Shown piece after piece: positions 51,803-62,200 of a DNA stretch of 64,000 bases (positions are counted from its first letter, which is position 1; every line of letters starts with the position of its first letter). Source of the stretch: Pythium myriotylum (taxonomy: Eukaryota > Oomycota > Peronosporomycetes > Pythiales > Pythiaceae); NCBI GenBank assembly GCA_023091665.1, contig JALJCQ010000014.1, forward strand, positions 682,001 through 746,000, read 5' to 3'. The notes beneath the pieces were generated by a model. The model was not told where the DNA came from. It was given only the letters and a program-made list of their open reading frames with translations, and searched no databases. Made by a program: the position numbers and the translations under genes.

Positions 51803-53282
51803 TAGAAGCGTTATGATTCAAAATATCTACATTACCAGAAGTATCACATTGTAATCGTCTTGTATTGTTTGAATTTAAAAAGAAGCTATGGCTTGTAAAA
51901 GAGCCAATATCTTGAGCACCACCACTATTTTGAATGGTTAAGCGAAAGGTACTCGTTGATGTTGTATTACTGATTGATAGTGGAGTAGTACCATTTGTAA
52001 TTGTCAATGACGTAGGTAGCGTTAAATCTCCTGTAGATGTAATATTAGGTTGAGCTGCTGTTTGTAAAGTTCCTGTAATAGAAGTAGCGCTTAATGATGA
52101 GATACCAGATACAGCGCCCGTTGAGCTAATTGTCATTCTTCCTGTATTACTTGTTTGAAAGACTAAATTGTTTGCTGAAGATGTTCCAAAATAAACATCC
52201 CCATTGTTAAAATGAAACAGAGCACATGTTGAAGTACCATTTATCGATCTAAACGATTGCCCATTAGCAGTTAAAGTAGCGGTTATTAATCCTGTCGTAT
52301 TCAATGATGTTACAGTTCCAACTGAGGTAATATTTGGCTGAGCAGCTGTTTGAAGTGTTCCAGTAATTGATGTAGTCGTAAGAGTCGCTAAAGATCCAAT
52401 CGATGTAATATTAGGCTGAGCAGCTGTTTGAAGTGTTCCATATAAAGTTGAAGCGGATATATTCGAAGCTGTCAATGTGTTATTAACAGCTACATTTCCA
52501 TTCGTTAATATTGACATTTGCACTGAAGCATTATTCGTGGCAAAAGTTAGCGGATGATTGCTGAATGTTTGAAGACAACACTGAGTCCCATCGAACCACT
52601 GCTGATATACAACTGTCCCATCACTGATCTGGTACAACGCATTTGTCAAAGCTGTTGATCCAATGATATCTAATTGCTTAGCAGGCGCAGTATTATTAAT
52701 GCCTACTAAACCTGTCGATCCTATCGTTATTTTTCTATTTCCATTTGTTCTTAAATGAAACTTATTCGCTGTGGTACTGCCAAATGTCTGATCTCCAGAT
52801 ACAGAATCAACAGATAACGAGCACGTGCTACTCGATAGGGAGTTATTACAAGATAGTGGAGTAGATCCACTAATATTGAGTGTTGATGAAATTGTTCCCA
52901 ATGATGTAATGTTAGGTTGTGCAGCTGTTTGAAGAGTTCCTGTTAATTGCGATGCTGAAAGATTATTAATGTTCGCGATGTCTCTATTAGAGTCAACCGC
53001 AATCAATTTCCCAGCGGAAGCTGTTCCTGGTGTAATACCCGACAGCACACTCAAATCAATCATTGTTCCATTTTGATAGATACTTCCAGTGATGTACAAA
53101 TCCGAAGTGTAATTCACCCCATTTCTTTTGTTATATCGCAAATCGCCAATACTAATAGTCAAGTAATCGGATGAGCCGATATAGTCTGATGGATTGTACA
53201 AGGATGGAACATAATTAGGCGGTAGCATTTTGTAAAATGATCCTTTATATAATATAACAGATAGATTTGTCATACAAGATCA

Positions 53283-53316
53283 GTAATCGGAGATTACTAA
53301 GCAGCACCTCCGGTGC
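53283..53316. repeat. Two triloop hairpins between divergent genes
   Basis: AGTAATC-GGA-GATTACT (53282-53298) and GCACC-TCC-GGTGC (53304-53316) fill most of the 46-bp gap between the fibre and ATPase start codons. The first shares the AATCGGAGATT core with 46700-46710. Confidence 0.75.
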
Positions 53317-53319
53317 GAT

Positions 53320-53988
53320 ATGAGTTCGATTCCTGATTTTGGTGGGATGCTCCCAAAGGAGTTTAAGAAGAAATCGTTTGGAGTAAATGACAAGCTTGGT
53401 ATCCAGAAGCTTTTCCGAATGATAGTTTTAGGTCCCAGTTTCTCTGGTAAATCAAATCTAGCTTTTCATATACTCAAAGAGTCTCCACACGTCTATAGCC
53501 ACTTACATATTATAGCCCGCAACCCTGATCAAGAGTTATACGATTACATCAAAGAAAAATTACAAGGTTTTGTAACGTTTTATGATCCTGATGCTCCTCC
53601 AAGTGTTGACGCCATCAAAGAGATTCCAAATGCTTTACAGCTTGTTATTATTGATGATTATTCCAACGAGAATAAGCTACAGAGAGATTTATTCAGTCAT
53701 TTCTTTACTCGAGGAAGACACAAAGGACTTTCAACAATCTTCATAGCTCATAGCTATTTTGCTACTGACAAGATGATTAGATTGAATTCTGAATACATTG
53801 CTATTCTAAAAGCAAATTCAAAACGCGATCTAAAGCTAATTTTGAAAGATTTTAATCTACCTGGAGTAAGTGAAGATGATATCTACAGGTATTACAAACA
53901 AGCAACATCTGAAAAGGGACAGATGTTGTTTATAGACTCCGTCAAGCAACAAATTCGGAAGAATTTCAAAGGTGAAGTTTTTAATTAA
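53320..53988 (+). CDS. ATP: Genome-packaging ATPase (FtsK/HerA, A32-like)
   Basis: 222 aa. Walker A in MIVLGPSFSGKSNLAFHIL (about 30-48), Walker B in ALQLVIIDDYSNE, and the sensor-like FTRGRHKGLSTIFIAHSYF. This is the Polinton/virophage packaging ATPase that pumps DNA into the capsid. The stop codon TAA (53986-53988) falls in the first bases of a 60-bp palindromic repeat, so the C-terminus may have been fixed by that insertion. Confidence 0.9.
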   Translation: MSSIPDFGGMLPKEFKKKSFGVNDKLGIQKLFRMIVLGPSFSGKSNLAFHILKESPHVYSHLHIIARNPDQELYDYIKEKLQGFVTFYDPDAPPSVDAIKEIPNALQLVIIDDYSNENKLQRDLFSHFFTRGRHKGLSTIFIAHSYFATDKMIRLNSEYIAILKANSKRDLKLILKDFNLPGVSEDDIYRYYKQATSEKGQMLFIDSVKQQIRKNFKGEVFN

Positions 53989-54045
53989 TAGCCTGACGGC
54001 GAGAGAGCTTGCTCTTACGCCGAAGGCTTCAGAGCTTCGCTCTAA
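53984..54045. repeat. Palindromic repeat family A, copy 1
   Basis: Begins ATTAATAGCCTGACGGC, then GAGAGAGCTTGCTCT and CAGAGCTTCGCTCTAA, small hairpins throughout. Matches 56686-56747 over about 60 bases at roughly 80%. Confidence 0.8.
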
Positions 54046-54154
54046 TATACCGGTGCGGAAACAAATCTCGATTTGTTTTTGTACCAAAAAACAAATCTTC
54101 GATTTAATTTCTCTCGTGGAATATAGAGCAGGCTTTCTACACGACAAACTAAAT

Positions 54155-55027
54155 ATGACGAGCACTATCATTTTTAACCGGAATAACATTGTTTCCAATG
54201 GCTTGAAAAATACATTCAGATTCAACTTTACTGGATCAAGCGTGAATTTCAAAAATCAAGAAATTGCTCTGTCCAGCCTGCAGATTTACAACTCTCAATT
54301 CAACATTAATGGAAGTTTATACAGCAACAATACGTTCAGCGTTTTAGTTCCAACAGCGGCGACTTATCAATCTGTTTCAATCACGCTTCCGAATGGATAC
54401 TATTCGTATGCAGATATATCAAACTACATCGAGTCTCAGTTAGTTAGTATCGGTGCATATTTGATAGATTCTCAAGGTAATAACGTTGTGTATATCGCTA
54501 TGAGAGAAAACGCAACATACTATTCATGCGAAATTACTTGCTTAGCAACACCAACTTCTGTTCCTAGTGGATATTCACGTCCATCGACTGGTTTATACTC
54601 ATTAACCGGAACTGGATTACCAACCGCTACTAATACTCCTCGAATCACTATTTCAAACAATGGATTTTCAAATGTGATTGGATTCAGTCCAGCAACGTAC
54701 CCATCAAGTATTCAAACAACAAATCAAGTATTTTTGAGCAATATCTCTCCACAAGTTAATCCCGTCAGCAGTTATTTAATTCGTTCTAATCTTATTAACA
54801 ATCGGGTTAGCACACCACCTGATATTCTCACTTCGTTCAGTCCTCAAGGGACATCAATTGGTCAGTTGATCTCAATTCAGCCACCTGAATATCAGTGGCT
54901 CTCGATTAACGATGGAGCATACAGCAATATTACTCTGAGCATCGTCGATCAAGACTTTAACAATGTTAAATTTGAAGACTCGAATTCATTGATAATGCTA
55001 TTGATTCGTGATAGAAAGGCTCCATAG
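54155..55027 (+). CDS. mCP: Minor capsid (penton-like) protein
   Basis: 290 aa from MTSTIIFNRNNIVSNG. Beta-rich throughout; FNFTGSSVNFKNQEIALSSL near the N-terminus, ITLPNGYYSYADISNYIESQ (typical of Polinton/PLV minor capsids), NVIGFSPATYPSS, and a C-terminal LSIVDQDFNNVKFEDSNSLI. Predicted single jelly roll occupying five-fold vertices. The frame is open further upstream through the palindromic repeat but the first sensible Met is 54155. Confidence 0.78.
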   Translation: MTSTIIFNRNNIVSNGLKNTFRFNFTGSSVNFKNQEIALSSLQIYNSQFNINGSLYSNNTFSVLVPTAATYQSVSITLPNGYYSYADISNYIESQLVSIGAYLIDSQGNNVVYIAMRENATYYSCEITCLATPTSVPSGYSRPSTGLYSLTGTGLPTATNTPRITISNNGFSNVIGFSPATYPSSIQTTNQVFLSNISPQVNPVSSYLIRSNLINNRVSTPPDILTSFSPQGTSIGQLISIQPPEYQWLSINDGAYSNITLSIVDQDFNNVKFEDSNSLIMLLIRDRKAP

Positions 55028-55140
55028 GAGCGCAAGTTATTTTCAATAACTAAAACAATAATTGTAATTATATAGACTCGATAATTAGTAAGACTAAGAA
55101 ATCTCGATTTCGTGTCTTGCGCCACTCTATCTTCGATTTA

Positions 55141-56862
55141 ATGTTTCCAAGTTTTAAATCTCTCCGCGATCGAAAAAATAAATTGAAGCAACTCGCTGAA
55201 GAGAACAGTAAGGAGCTTCAATTAGCACGCATTAAGAATGATCGATACAAACTAACGCAATGGGCTACTGATCTGGATCAAACTATAGATACTTCGAAAC
55301 TTCAACAATTGCTAAGGAAAATAGCTCCAACAATGACTTCAGCAGGTGTACAAGCAGCTCCATCAATGACAACAATGGGGATGCAAGCAGCTCCAACAAT
55401 GACAACGATGGGAACACAAGCAACACCTTCAATGACTACAATGGGTATGCAGGCAGTACCGACAATGACAACAACAGATAGTCAATATGAAATCGAGGAT
55501 TGGTCTGAAGACCAGTCGGGCTTGTCCGACGGTCAAGGACCTTTCGGACTTCGTCCGGATATTGGTAACGAAGAAGATTCGTTGAGTGATATTGATGACT
55601 CACACAGTACATACGACTTTGGAACTCAAGTTGAAGCTAATGATTTCAACTTTCAAAAGAATGCCCGAGAAAAAATAATTGATCAATACACCATCAATCC
55701 AACTATTATCAAAAGAAAGGTCAATCCAATTCTAAATTCTGGCACTCCAGATAAAAATGTCTATATTGGAACAGATGGCAAACTTTTCAATGTAAATAAC
55801 GGGAAGTTAGCAAACAAACCACTAAATACCTATGATTGGGTTGCAACGTATGATTACATATTGAATCTTATTGATATTGAGACAGAAGATACCGCCGTTG
55901 GTTCGTCGCATCCGTTTGGATTCAACATTGAGTCTGGATCATACGAAGTGCTTCGTGATATTTTGATGAACAATACCTTTCCTGAGGGAACGAGATTACC
56001 AATCCCATATAAGAAGGGAAGAAACCAACACGGTGGCTATATTCCAGTAAATGGAGGTTTTCGAGTAAAAATATTTGATGGTGAATTAAAAGGTTTTGAT
56101 GGCGATCGAGCACAATCCAACAGCCAAGTCTCATGGGAATCGACACTTGATATGTACATCAAATTTTTGAAGCAAAATAACATCTCATTCAAACAATCAC
56201 CGATCTTCAAAAATCCTGATTCAACTAGATTCGCAAACAGTAATACCAATATTCAACCAGTGGATCCAAATGACAAGGTTATTTCAGATGGTAACAATCA
56301 AGTGAAAGATATTCTTATCAGATTATACAATGACAACCCTTGGTTAGCGGATGAGAAGGTATTTCTTGAAGGTCCAAAGATTGGTAAGAAAACATATTAC
56401 CTTGGTGAATATGCAGCAATCATGAGTAAGAAACAGAAGGAAATTAGTCTGTCTATTAAGAGTCGTGTTGATAAAAATGCTAATTGGCTTGGAGCTCTAA
56501 ATTATATTGCGAATAGATATGGAGATCGACTTGTATCTGCGGACGTTACACTCAAGTCTGTCAATCCAAAACGATTCCAAAGTGCTCTCTCATTCTCGTC
56601 TGCCGACCAGTCGGACTTGTCCGACGGTCAAAGACCTTTCGGACGGCGTCCGGATGACTCCATGAGTGGTTTAGGCGTTGCAGAAATTAATAGCCTGACG
56701 GCTAGAGAGCTTGCTCTCAAGCCTAGGGCTCTCGAGCTTCGCTCTAAAGGACGTCGAAGCATTCTAAAACATGAATTCGATAAACTTCAAGGTGCTCGCG
56801 GTTTAGGTAATGATAATCGTCGTTTGGAAAGAGAATTAAAATTGATTCGACGAGCTTTTTGA
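55141..56862 (+). CDS. 573-aa Polinton protein of unknown function with embedded palindromic repeats
   Basis: Starts MFPSFKSLRDRKNKLKQLAE with a coiled-coil-like N-terminus, then four near-repeats of PTMTTMGMQA (residues about 65-110). A larger globular-looking region follows (TYDWVATYDYILNLID; RLPIPYKKGRNQHGGYIPVN; WLGALNYIANRYGDR). Two 51-bp repeats (55510-55560, 56605-56655) add DQSxLSDGQxPFGxRPD in the same frame, and palindromic repeat A (56686-56747) adds a further in-frame peptide near the C-terminus. Position among virion genes suggests a structural or scaffold role; I recognise no domain. Confidence 0.65.
   Translation: MFPSFKSLRDRKNKLKQLAEENSKELQLARIKNDRYKLTQWATDLDQTIDTSKLQQLLRKIAPTMTSAGVQAAPSMTTMGMQAAPTMTTMGTQATPSMTTMGMQAVPTMTTTDSQYEIEDWSEDQSGLSDGQGPFGLRPDIGNEEDSLSDIDDSHSTYDFGTQVEANDFNFQKNAREKIIDQYTINPTIIKRKVNPILNSGTPDKNVYIGTDGKLFNVNNGKLANKPLNTYDWVATYDYILNLIDIETEDTAVGSSHPFGFNIESGSYEVLRDILMNNTFPEGTRLPIPYKKGRNQHGGYIPVNGGFRVKIFDGELKGFDGDRAQSNSQVSWESTLDMYIKFLKQNNISFKQSPIFKNPDSTRFANSNTNIQPVDPNDKVISDGNNQVKDILIRLYNDNPWLADEKVFLEGPKIGKKTYYLGEYAAIMSKKQKEISLSIKSRVDKNANWLGALNYIANRYGDRLVSADVTLKSVNPKRFQSALSFSSADQSDLSDGQRPFGRRPDDSMSGLGVAEINSLTARELALKPRALELRSKGRRSILKHEFDKLQGARGLGNDNRRLERELKLIRRAF
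55510..55560. repeat. Palindromic repeat family B, copy 1
   Basis: GACCAGTCGGGCTTGTCCGA CGGTCAAGGA...TCCGGAT: nested hairpins GTCGG-GCTT-GTCCGAC-like and CGGAC-TT-CGTCCG. In frame within the 573-aa ORF. Copy 2 at 56605-56655, phase identical. Confidence 0.85.
56605..56655. repeat. Palindromic repeat family B, copy 2
   Basis: GTCGGAC-TT-GTCCGAC hairpin followed by CGGAC-GG-CGTCCG. Differs from copy 1 at only a few positions and lies 1,095 bp (365 codons) away. Confidence 0.85.
56686..56747. repeat. Palindromic repeat family A, copy 2
   Basis: ATTAATAGCCTGACGGCTAG with GAGAGC-TT-GCTCTC and GAGCTTCGCTC hairpins; here read through as coding sequence (SLTARELALKPRALELRS), whereas copy 1 is mostly intergenic. 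Confidence 0.85.
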
Positions 56863-56878
56863 TTCTGTTTAATATAAG

Positions 56879-57103
56879 ATGAATTCGAAAATTATAAAAG
56901 TGCGATATCCTAATCTTAGAGGTAACTCTATTAAATCAGCTGCTCATATTAATCAAGAAAGGTTATTGAAAACTCTAAGCAACCTTGTACTTCACGAAAA
57001 AAAAGCTGTAGGATCAGGTGTTCAACAACGAGCTATAATAGAAGCCCAGAGAGCAACCTTTGGTACCACGAAAAATAAAAAACCAAAGACAGTTGCGTTG
57101 TAG
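56879..57103 (+). CDS. 74-aa basic protein
   Basis: MNSKIIKVRYPNLRGNSIKS ... TTKNKKPKTVAL. Strongly basic, helical middle; could bind DNA or pack in the virion core. Preceded directly by AATATAAG, one of the TATA-like boxes abutting start codons in this element. Confidence 0.55.
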   Translation: MNSKIIKVRYPNLRGNSIKSAAHINQERLLKTLSNLVLHEKKAVGSGVQQRAIIEAQRATFGTTKNKKPKTVAL

Positions 57104-57177
57104 CCTTTTACATTTATTTTAGTTTTTTTAATAGGCTTTATTTACTGGAATATATAGCATTTGCAAGAATTTAAAAT

Positions 57178-57715
57178 ATGAACACTTACGTTTCGGTCAG
57201 TTGTGATGAGCTCACGGATGCTCAAAAAAAGAAGTTTCTAAAGACATTGAAAGTATCTTTCACTGCTTCTCAAGTTAAAGGCTCTTCAAAGAAGATAGCG
57301 CTACATCCAGAAAACGCGAAAAAATGGAAAAAAGGCTGCTCAAGCTGGTAAAGGAGTATCAATTGTATTTTCACCAGGCGAAATCGCTGCTTCGTTAAAT
57401 ATGGACGGAGACGCTCTTACGGGATCTGGAATGAGTGGTGGATCGCTGTGGAGCTGGATCAAGGATAAAGCCTGGCCTTGGTTGAAAGAGAATGTTTGGC
57501 CTGTTGTTAAACCATTAGTATCTGGTGTTGTTGATCAAGGCGCTCAAGCGCTTGGAGCCTATACTGGGCAGCCTGGTTTAGTAAACGCTGTTCGTGGCGA
57601 GGTAAAGAATTTAACTGGTGTTGGTATGCCAAAAAAAGGATCACCTGAGATGAAAGCAAAGATGGCTAAACTACGCTCAATGCGAAAGACTGGAGGATCT
57701 TTCAGATTATCATAA
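57178..57715 (+). pseudogene. Small Gly-rich/amphipathic virion-type protein, one frameshift
   Basis: First frame MNTYVSVSCDELTDAQKKKF ... runs to a stop at 57352. The next frame takes over at the A-run near 57325-57338 (AAQAGKGVSIVFSPGEIAAS) and continues GSGMSGGSLWSWIKDKAWPW through an amphipathic helix to MRKTGGSFRLS. One base changed in AAAAAA explains the break. The Gly-rich linker plus Trp-rich helix and basic C-terminus recall small membrane-active or core proteins (pX/pVI-like) of Polintons and adenoviruses. That comparison is by general layout only. Confidence 0.55.
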
Positions 57716-57747
57716 ATCACCAGTCCCGAATGAAATTCGGAGGGTCT

Positions 57748-58176
57748 TTACCCGACGAATGAATTCGTCTGGGCTTCAGACCAATACCTACTTGTGTAGG
57801 GATGACACAAGTCATTTCTTTCATAGAGTAGTTTCCGATATTTTTTTTCAATCTGATCAAACGGGACATTGAATACCTCTTCTAGGGGAGATTTGTATCG
57901 TCTATCAACAATTAGATACTTAAATTTCATATAAGGATTAATCTGAATCAATTGTTGTTTGATGAGGTCGAATTCGTTTATCGTGTTAATCTGATGTTTA
58001 TATTTTTGTAGTTCCTTATTCTCCTCAGACAGTATTCTGTTTTTCTTATGGATTATAGATAGTTCCTTCTTATACATTTTTATTTGGATGATGTTATGGT
58101 GCTGAGTGCAGTAATCACCCTTTTTTGCTTCTCTGGTGCATTGCGTGTCTTTTTTGGTAATGAATTTACAAGTCAT
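57748..58176 (-). CDS. Zinc-finger/coiled-coil protein
   Basis: 142 aa. N-terminal CKFITKKDTQCTREAKKGDYC..H, a C-x10-C-x8-C-x2-H type short zinc-binding motif frequent in large DNA viruses, then a Lys/Glu coiled coil (IHKKNRILSEENKELQKYKH) and a C-terminal helical segment (YRKLLYERNDLCHPYTSRYW). The last codons and stop fall in hairpin DNA (57726-57770). Start is preceded directly by AATATAAAG. Confidence 0.6.
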   Translation of the reverse strand: MTCKFITKKDTQCTREAKKGDYCTQHHNIIQIKMYKKELSIIHKKNRILSEENKELQKYKHQINTINEFDLIKQQLIQINPYMKFKYLIVDRRYKSPLEEVFNVPFDQIEKKYRKLLYERNDLCHPYTSRYWSEAQTNSFVG

Positions 58177-58192
58177 CTTTATATTATTGATG

Positions 58193-59278
58193 TTATTTTT
58201 TGGATTTGAAGTATAATTTCTCTAAATTTGACATCCTGTTCTTGTTAATCAATCTGAGATTGTCTTGTGGCTCCCAGGTGTTATCACTGTCCGTGTATCC
58301 TTTCCATTTCACTAGATACTTAGTTTTACCATTTGCGTCCTTCTTGTGGTCCAAAATCTTTTCTACTTCCCAGATTTGATTCTTTTCAACAGGAGCTTCT
58401 GTTTGTTCTGCCTGGACAACTTTTAAATCGCTTGCTGGTTTGTAAAGTGTATGGTTGTTCTTTGATTTGATTTCTACCCGATATCCATCTATATCAATTA
58501 CTTTATATACTGTTTTGCTCCATTTAGATGATTCCTTTCCAAATGTCTTCGGTTTAAGTCGATATCGAACGCTATCGTCTATTTTGAATTCACTCGATAC
58601 CTGCTCCAATACTTGCTGGTTATGTCTTAGATCATTTTGGATAATCTCACCTTTCATTTCATTTGGAGTTGCGTGGATTGCACTGTGCTCGGTTAAATTA
58701 TAGTTTTCAATTACATCCATAAGCAACTTCTGAGTCAATTTCTTTGGATTTATTTTGATGAGTCTCTGCTTTATTGTGCGGTTGAATCGTTCAATTTTAC
58801 CAAGGGTATTATGATCTCCTGGTTCATTGTTGAAGTGCTCAATGTTTTGTGATTTGAAAAAGTCCAAGACTTGTTTATTAAGAAACTCTTTTCCATTGTC
58901 AGACGTGATAATATTCACGTTGTGTGTCTTCACGAATTGTTTTAGTGCATGAAGAACCGATGATGCCTGCTTGTTTGGTAATACCTTGGCAAAACCAATA
59001 CGAGAATTGATATTGATAATGGTTAAGTATGTAGTGTTCTTGTAGAAAGCCAAGTCCATTTGCCAGCTATTTGGATTGTGTGAAACAATCTTGAATGATT
59101 CATCCTTCTTACGTTTTTCTTGATGTTCTTGTATATTAGATTGTTTTGCATACCATTCCTTTATCTGTTTCAGTGTAATACTTGGATCGATAGCTTTTGC
59201 TTTGTGATAAAGCTTGCTTGCTGATATGAAACCAGTCTTTGGGTTGTGGTAGAGCTTGGTGAGTAGTAAGTCAGACAT
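58193..59278 (-). CDS. INT: Retrovirus-like integrase with C-terminal chromodomain
   Basis: 361 aa. rve-type DDE core: [18 protein letters not shown] (first Asp), [16 protein letters not shown] (second Asp), [17 protein letters not shown] (Glu). The HHCC-like zinc region is not obvious at the N-terminus. Residues about 300-350 are a chromodomain ([14 protein letters not shown]...[21 protein letters not shown]), which in Polintons is thought to direct integration to particular chromatin. Intact frame, adjacent to PolB on the same strand. Confidence 0.95.
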   Translation of the reverse strand: MSDLLLTKLYHNPKTGFISASKLYHKAKAIDPSITLKQIKEWYAKQSNIQEHQEKRKKDESFKIVSHNPNSWQMDLAFYKNTTYLTIININSRIGFAKVLPNKQASSVLHALKQFVKTHNVNIITSDNGKEFLNKQVLDFFKSQNIEHFNNEPGDHNTLGKIERFNRTIKQRLIKINPKKLTQKLLMDVIENYNLTEHSAIHATPNEMKGEIIQNDLRHNQQVLEQVSSEFKIDDSVRYRLKPKTFGKESSKWSKTVYKVIDIDGYRVEIKSKNNHTLYKPASDLKVVQAEQTEAPVEKNQIWEVEKILDHKKDANGKTKYLVKWKGYTDSDNTWEPQDNLRLINKNRMSNLEKLYFKSKK

Positions 59279-59292
59279 CTTTATATTAGGGA

Positions 59293-62200
59293 TTAGATTT
59301 CTAATGGAATCGTTGTAATACCATCTTCCAAAACCTTCCTCTTATCGTAGTAGTAATTTAATCCTACCTTCTCCTGTGAGTATGTAATGATATACTGCGT
59401 TTGTTTATCAATACGGAAGCCTTTGTTTGTTGCAGACATTGTAATTCGTTTTTCAACGATGCTTTTGAATGCATTCGGGTTTAAAATGTCAGAATTCTTA
59501 CCATTGGATTGTTGAACACCCTTCGCAGACACCTTTTGCTTATGACCTTTATCACCATCATAGCAAATATAGTTCTTGCTTGCGAGTGATACAATAGCAT
59601 TACCTCTCCATTCTTCCTTGAAAAAACCCGGAACACGTCTATCGAATGCAGCATTTTCCTCAGTATCCTCTCTAGGAAACCAATCATATTGATGCAGTTT
59701 ATAGTGCTTTCGAAGTTCTGGTTTAATAAGGTTTTCAAATGGGTGTTCATCAGTAAATGCAATGTAGGCTGAATCGGTATCCATTTCCTGATACTGAAAG
59801 TCAGAGCGATCGAAGTAATAGTCAATACAATCATAGTAAAATTGTAGCATACGGAGTTTGGCAAGTTGATAGATTGCAATTGAGATATGAATTGGATTAT
59901 TCATTTGGATTCGTCGCTTGTTGTTCGTAATCTCGTGAATGTCTCCACTGATTGGTTCCAAGTGATGGAAATTAAAATGCTCAATTGCAGTAGAAATTTT
60001 ATTTTCATCTGATTGATACTTAACTTCCTTATGCTTTGTTTTATCCATGCCAGATCGTCCAAATGGACCACTGTTTCCAACAAGCTTCATCGTTTCAGCT
60101 AATACTTTACTATCAGGATTTTTATCACCTTTTCGGCGAGCATCGGATACAGCATTCATAAACTTCTCAAATGGTCGAGACTCATATGCTTTGATGAATG
60201 AATAAGTCTTGGTGATTTCCATTCCGTGTTGAATGTACCATTTTAGTAGCGGTGTATTGACCAAAATCTTTTCACCAAAATAGCTACCAACAAGTTTTCT
60301 AGATGCTGTACGCTTGCGATCTTTTTGAGTCTTGTTGTATTCATACATGTGGCTACCAATGACTGATTCATCACAAGGATTAATTTCAATGTTCTTGAAA
60401 ATTGGTGTCATCTCACTGAAATACTCTTTCAAATGCTCTGGGGTTTCAATATCACATTCCAGGAATCCAAATAGTTTATCATTCATGATGTCATCTATAA
60501 TACCATCATATGCTTCAATAGTAGTTAAGCGACCACAAGGCATCGAGTTTCCTGCAGCCCATAAGTATAGAGCATTGGCATCATAACCAATGATCTTCTT
60601 CACAAGCTTCGATTTGTTATGTCTGATGAATGTTTCGTTTGCTTCAGCATAACGATTGAAAATGATCGATGGACCTCCTGCAATATTTGCTTTCATTTTG
60701 TAAAAAATGTCGTTATGTTCCTCATCAATAGACCAGATAAGTTTATTCGTATTAGCTTCCGTTAGTTTGTAGTCTTTGAATCGAACGATTGACATATCTT
60801 TACGAGCTACATTGCACCTGATACAACTAATATTGATATTGCCATTGACATGGCCTTTGTTGTTATTGACACGGTCAGCAGATACGTTCGACTCATTCAA
60901 TTGGCAATTGCAATACGAACACATATATTTTCGCTTGGCTAATAGATGGTTGAGATGATCAATTGTCAAGTCAAATTCGCGATTGGATTCAACATCTTGC
61001 TTCTTGTATCCTTCATAGCGATGGTTAGGAAACTTGAATGCTTTACCCGGTGTTTGGTTAGGTAGCTTTAAATCTTTGTAAAGTGTTTGGTATGAAATCT
61101 TTTCAGCGAGACCTGGAAGAGAGACACCATCCGTGAAAATGTCTAATCCATAGCCTCGATAGAATTCACGCTGAATCTTGATTGCTTTTACAAATGGAGC
61201 TACATCAAGGTTGTTATACCAAATAAGTAAGTCGCTAATGGTTTTCATATTATAATGGTTCCAAACAAACTTCATACGTTCATAATCATCATCACTGATC
61301 TCCGTGTTTCTCAGCTTCGAGTCGAATGCTTCTCTTGGAGGTAATCCAGTTTCGTTTAGCTTATCAAATGTTGTGATATATTCGTAAGGGAAATTGCCTT
61401 TTGACAACTCACAAGTGCATCGAATCTTATCTTCACATTTGCATTTGCCTAAGTATGTCTTTAGGTATGTATCATAGCTTGTTCCTGCAGTAATATAATT
61501 GCTAATGTCAAGCATTTTCAGCTTATCAGTAGCGATACACATATATCCAGGATTCTTGATTACCATTCGTAGGTTATCGCAGCCGATTACATCAAAAATC
61601 TCTTTTTTGATTAAGTTGATATCATATTTTCCTGAATTGAAACCAAGTAGAGGAACTTGACTGACAGATTCGTCGATTGCTGTACGCTCTTTCGTAAGTG
61701 TCTTCTTATCTAGTTTCTCTGAGCGTTTGTTCAACTTCTCGTAGAGGATTTGGAACTTGTTCTTGTTGTAATCAATAATCTTATCAGCGATCGAATTGAT
61801 GTACTCAAACATTACCGATACTAGCTGATGTGGATCTTCATTGATAAAACATCTAACTTCCCCAGTCAAGCTATTGCAGATTGATACACTCACAGCTTGA
61901 TGTTCATTTGTTAGAATTGTTTTATTTTCGATTACAATCATTGGCCTTGTTTTGTGTTCAAGACAACGGGTTGGTGATTTTGCGTTACCAGTTCTATAAA
62001 TTGCCGTTTTTGAGCAATCTTCGATTTTACAGATCTTGTTTCCATCGAGTGGCTTAAGGATTGCTTCAAAATCATATACGATAAAATGGTCAAGGTAAAA
62101 GTCTTGAGTCTTTAAACCATATTTGGCATATAACGATTTGATTTTGTTGTCTGCTGGTCGGTATAGTGTTGGTTTAGGGGGAAAAGCTTCTAATGTTTTG

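Larger units (their letters stand above)
48744..53273 (-). pseudogene. Long fibre protein with C-terminal S74-type chaperone domain, split by a pogo-like transposon
   Basis: N-terminal part 51803-53273, C-terminal part 48744-49909. The first part repeats units such as TGTLQTAAQPNITSLG and GISSLSATSITG; the second continues with GLKLGGTLITSSATELNFLS and beta-rich units (NGRLGIGTTTPSTTLHVSG). It ends with SDRRCKDIIDQLDTDYCDKF ... KIGFISQDLYAAGY, the S74 intramolecular chaperone/auto-protease found at the ends of phage and giant-virus fibres. Without the insertion and one 4-bp TSD the two parts total 2,637 bp (879 codons), a whole number in frame. Likely a receptor-binding or surface fibre, now inactivated or truncated. 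Confidence 0.8.
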
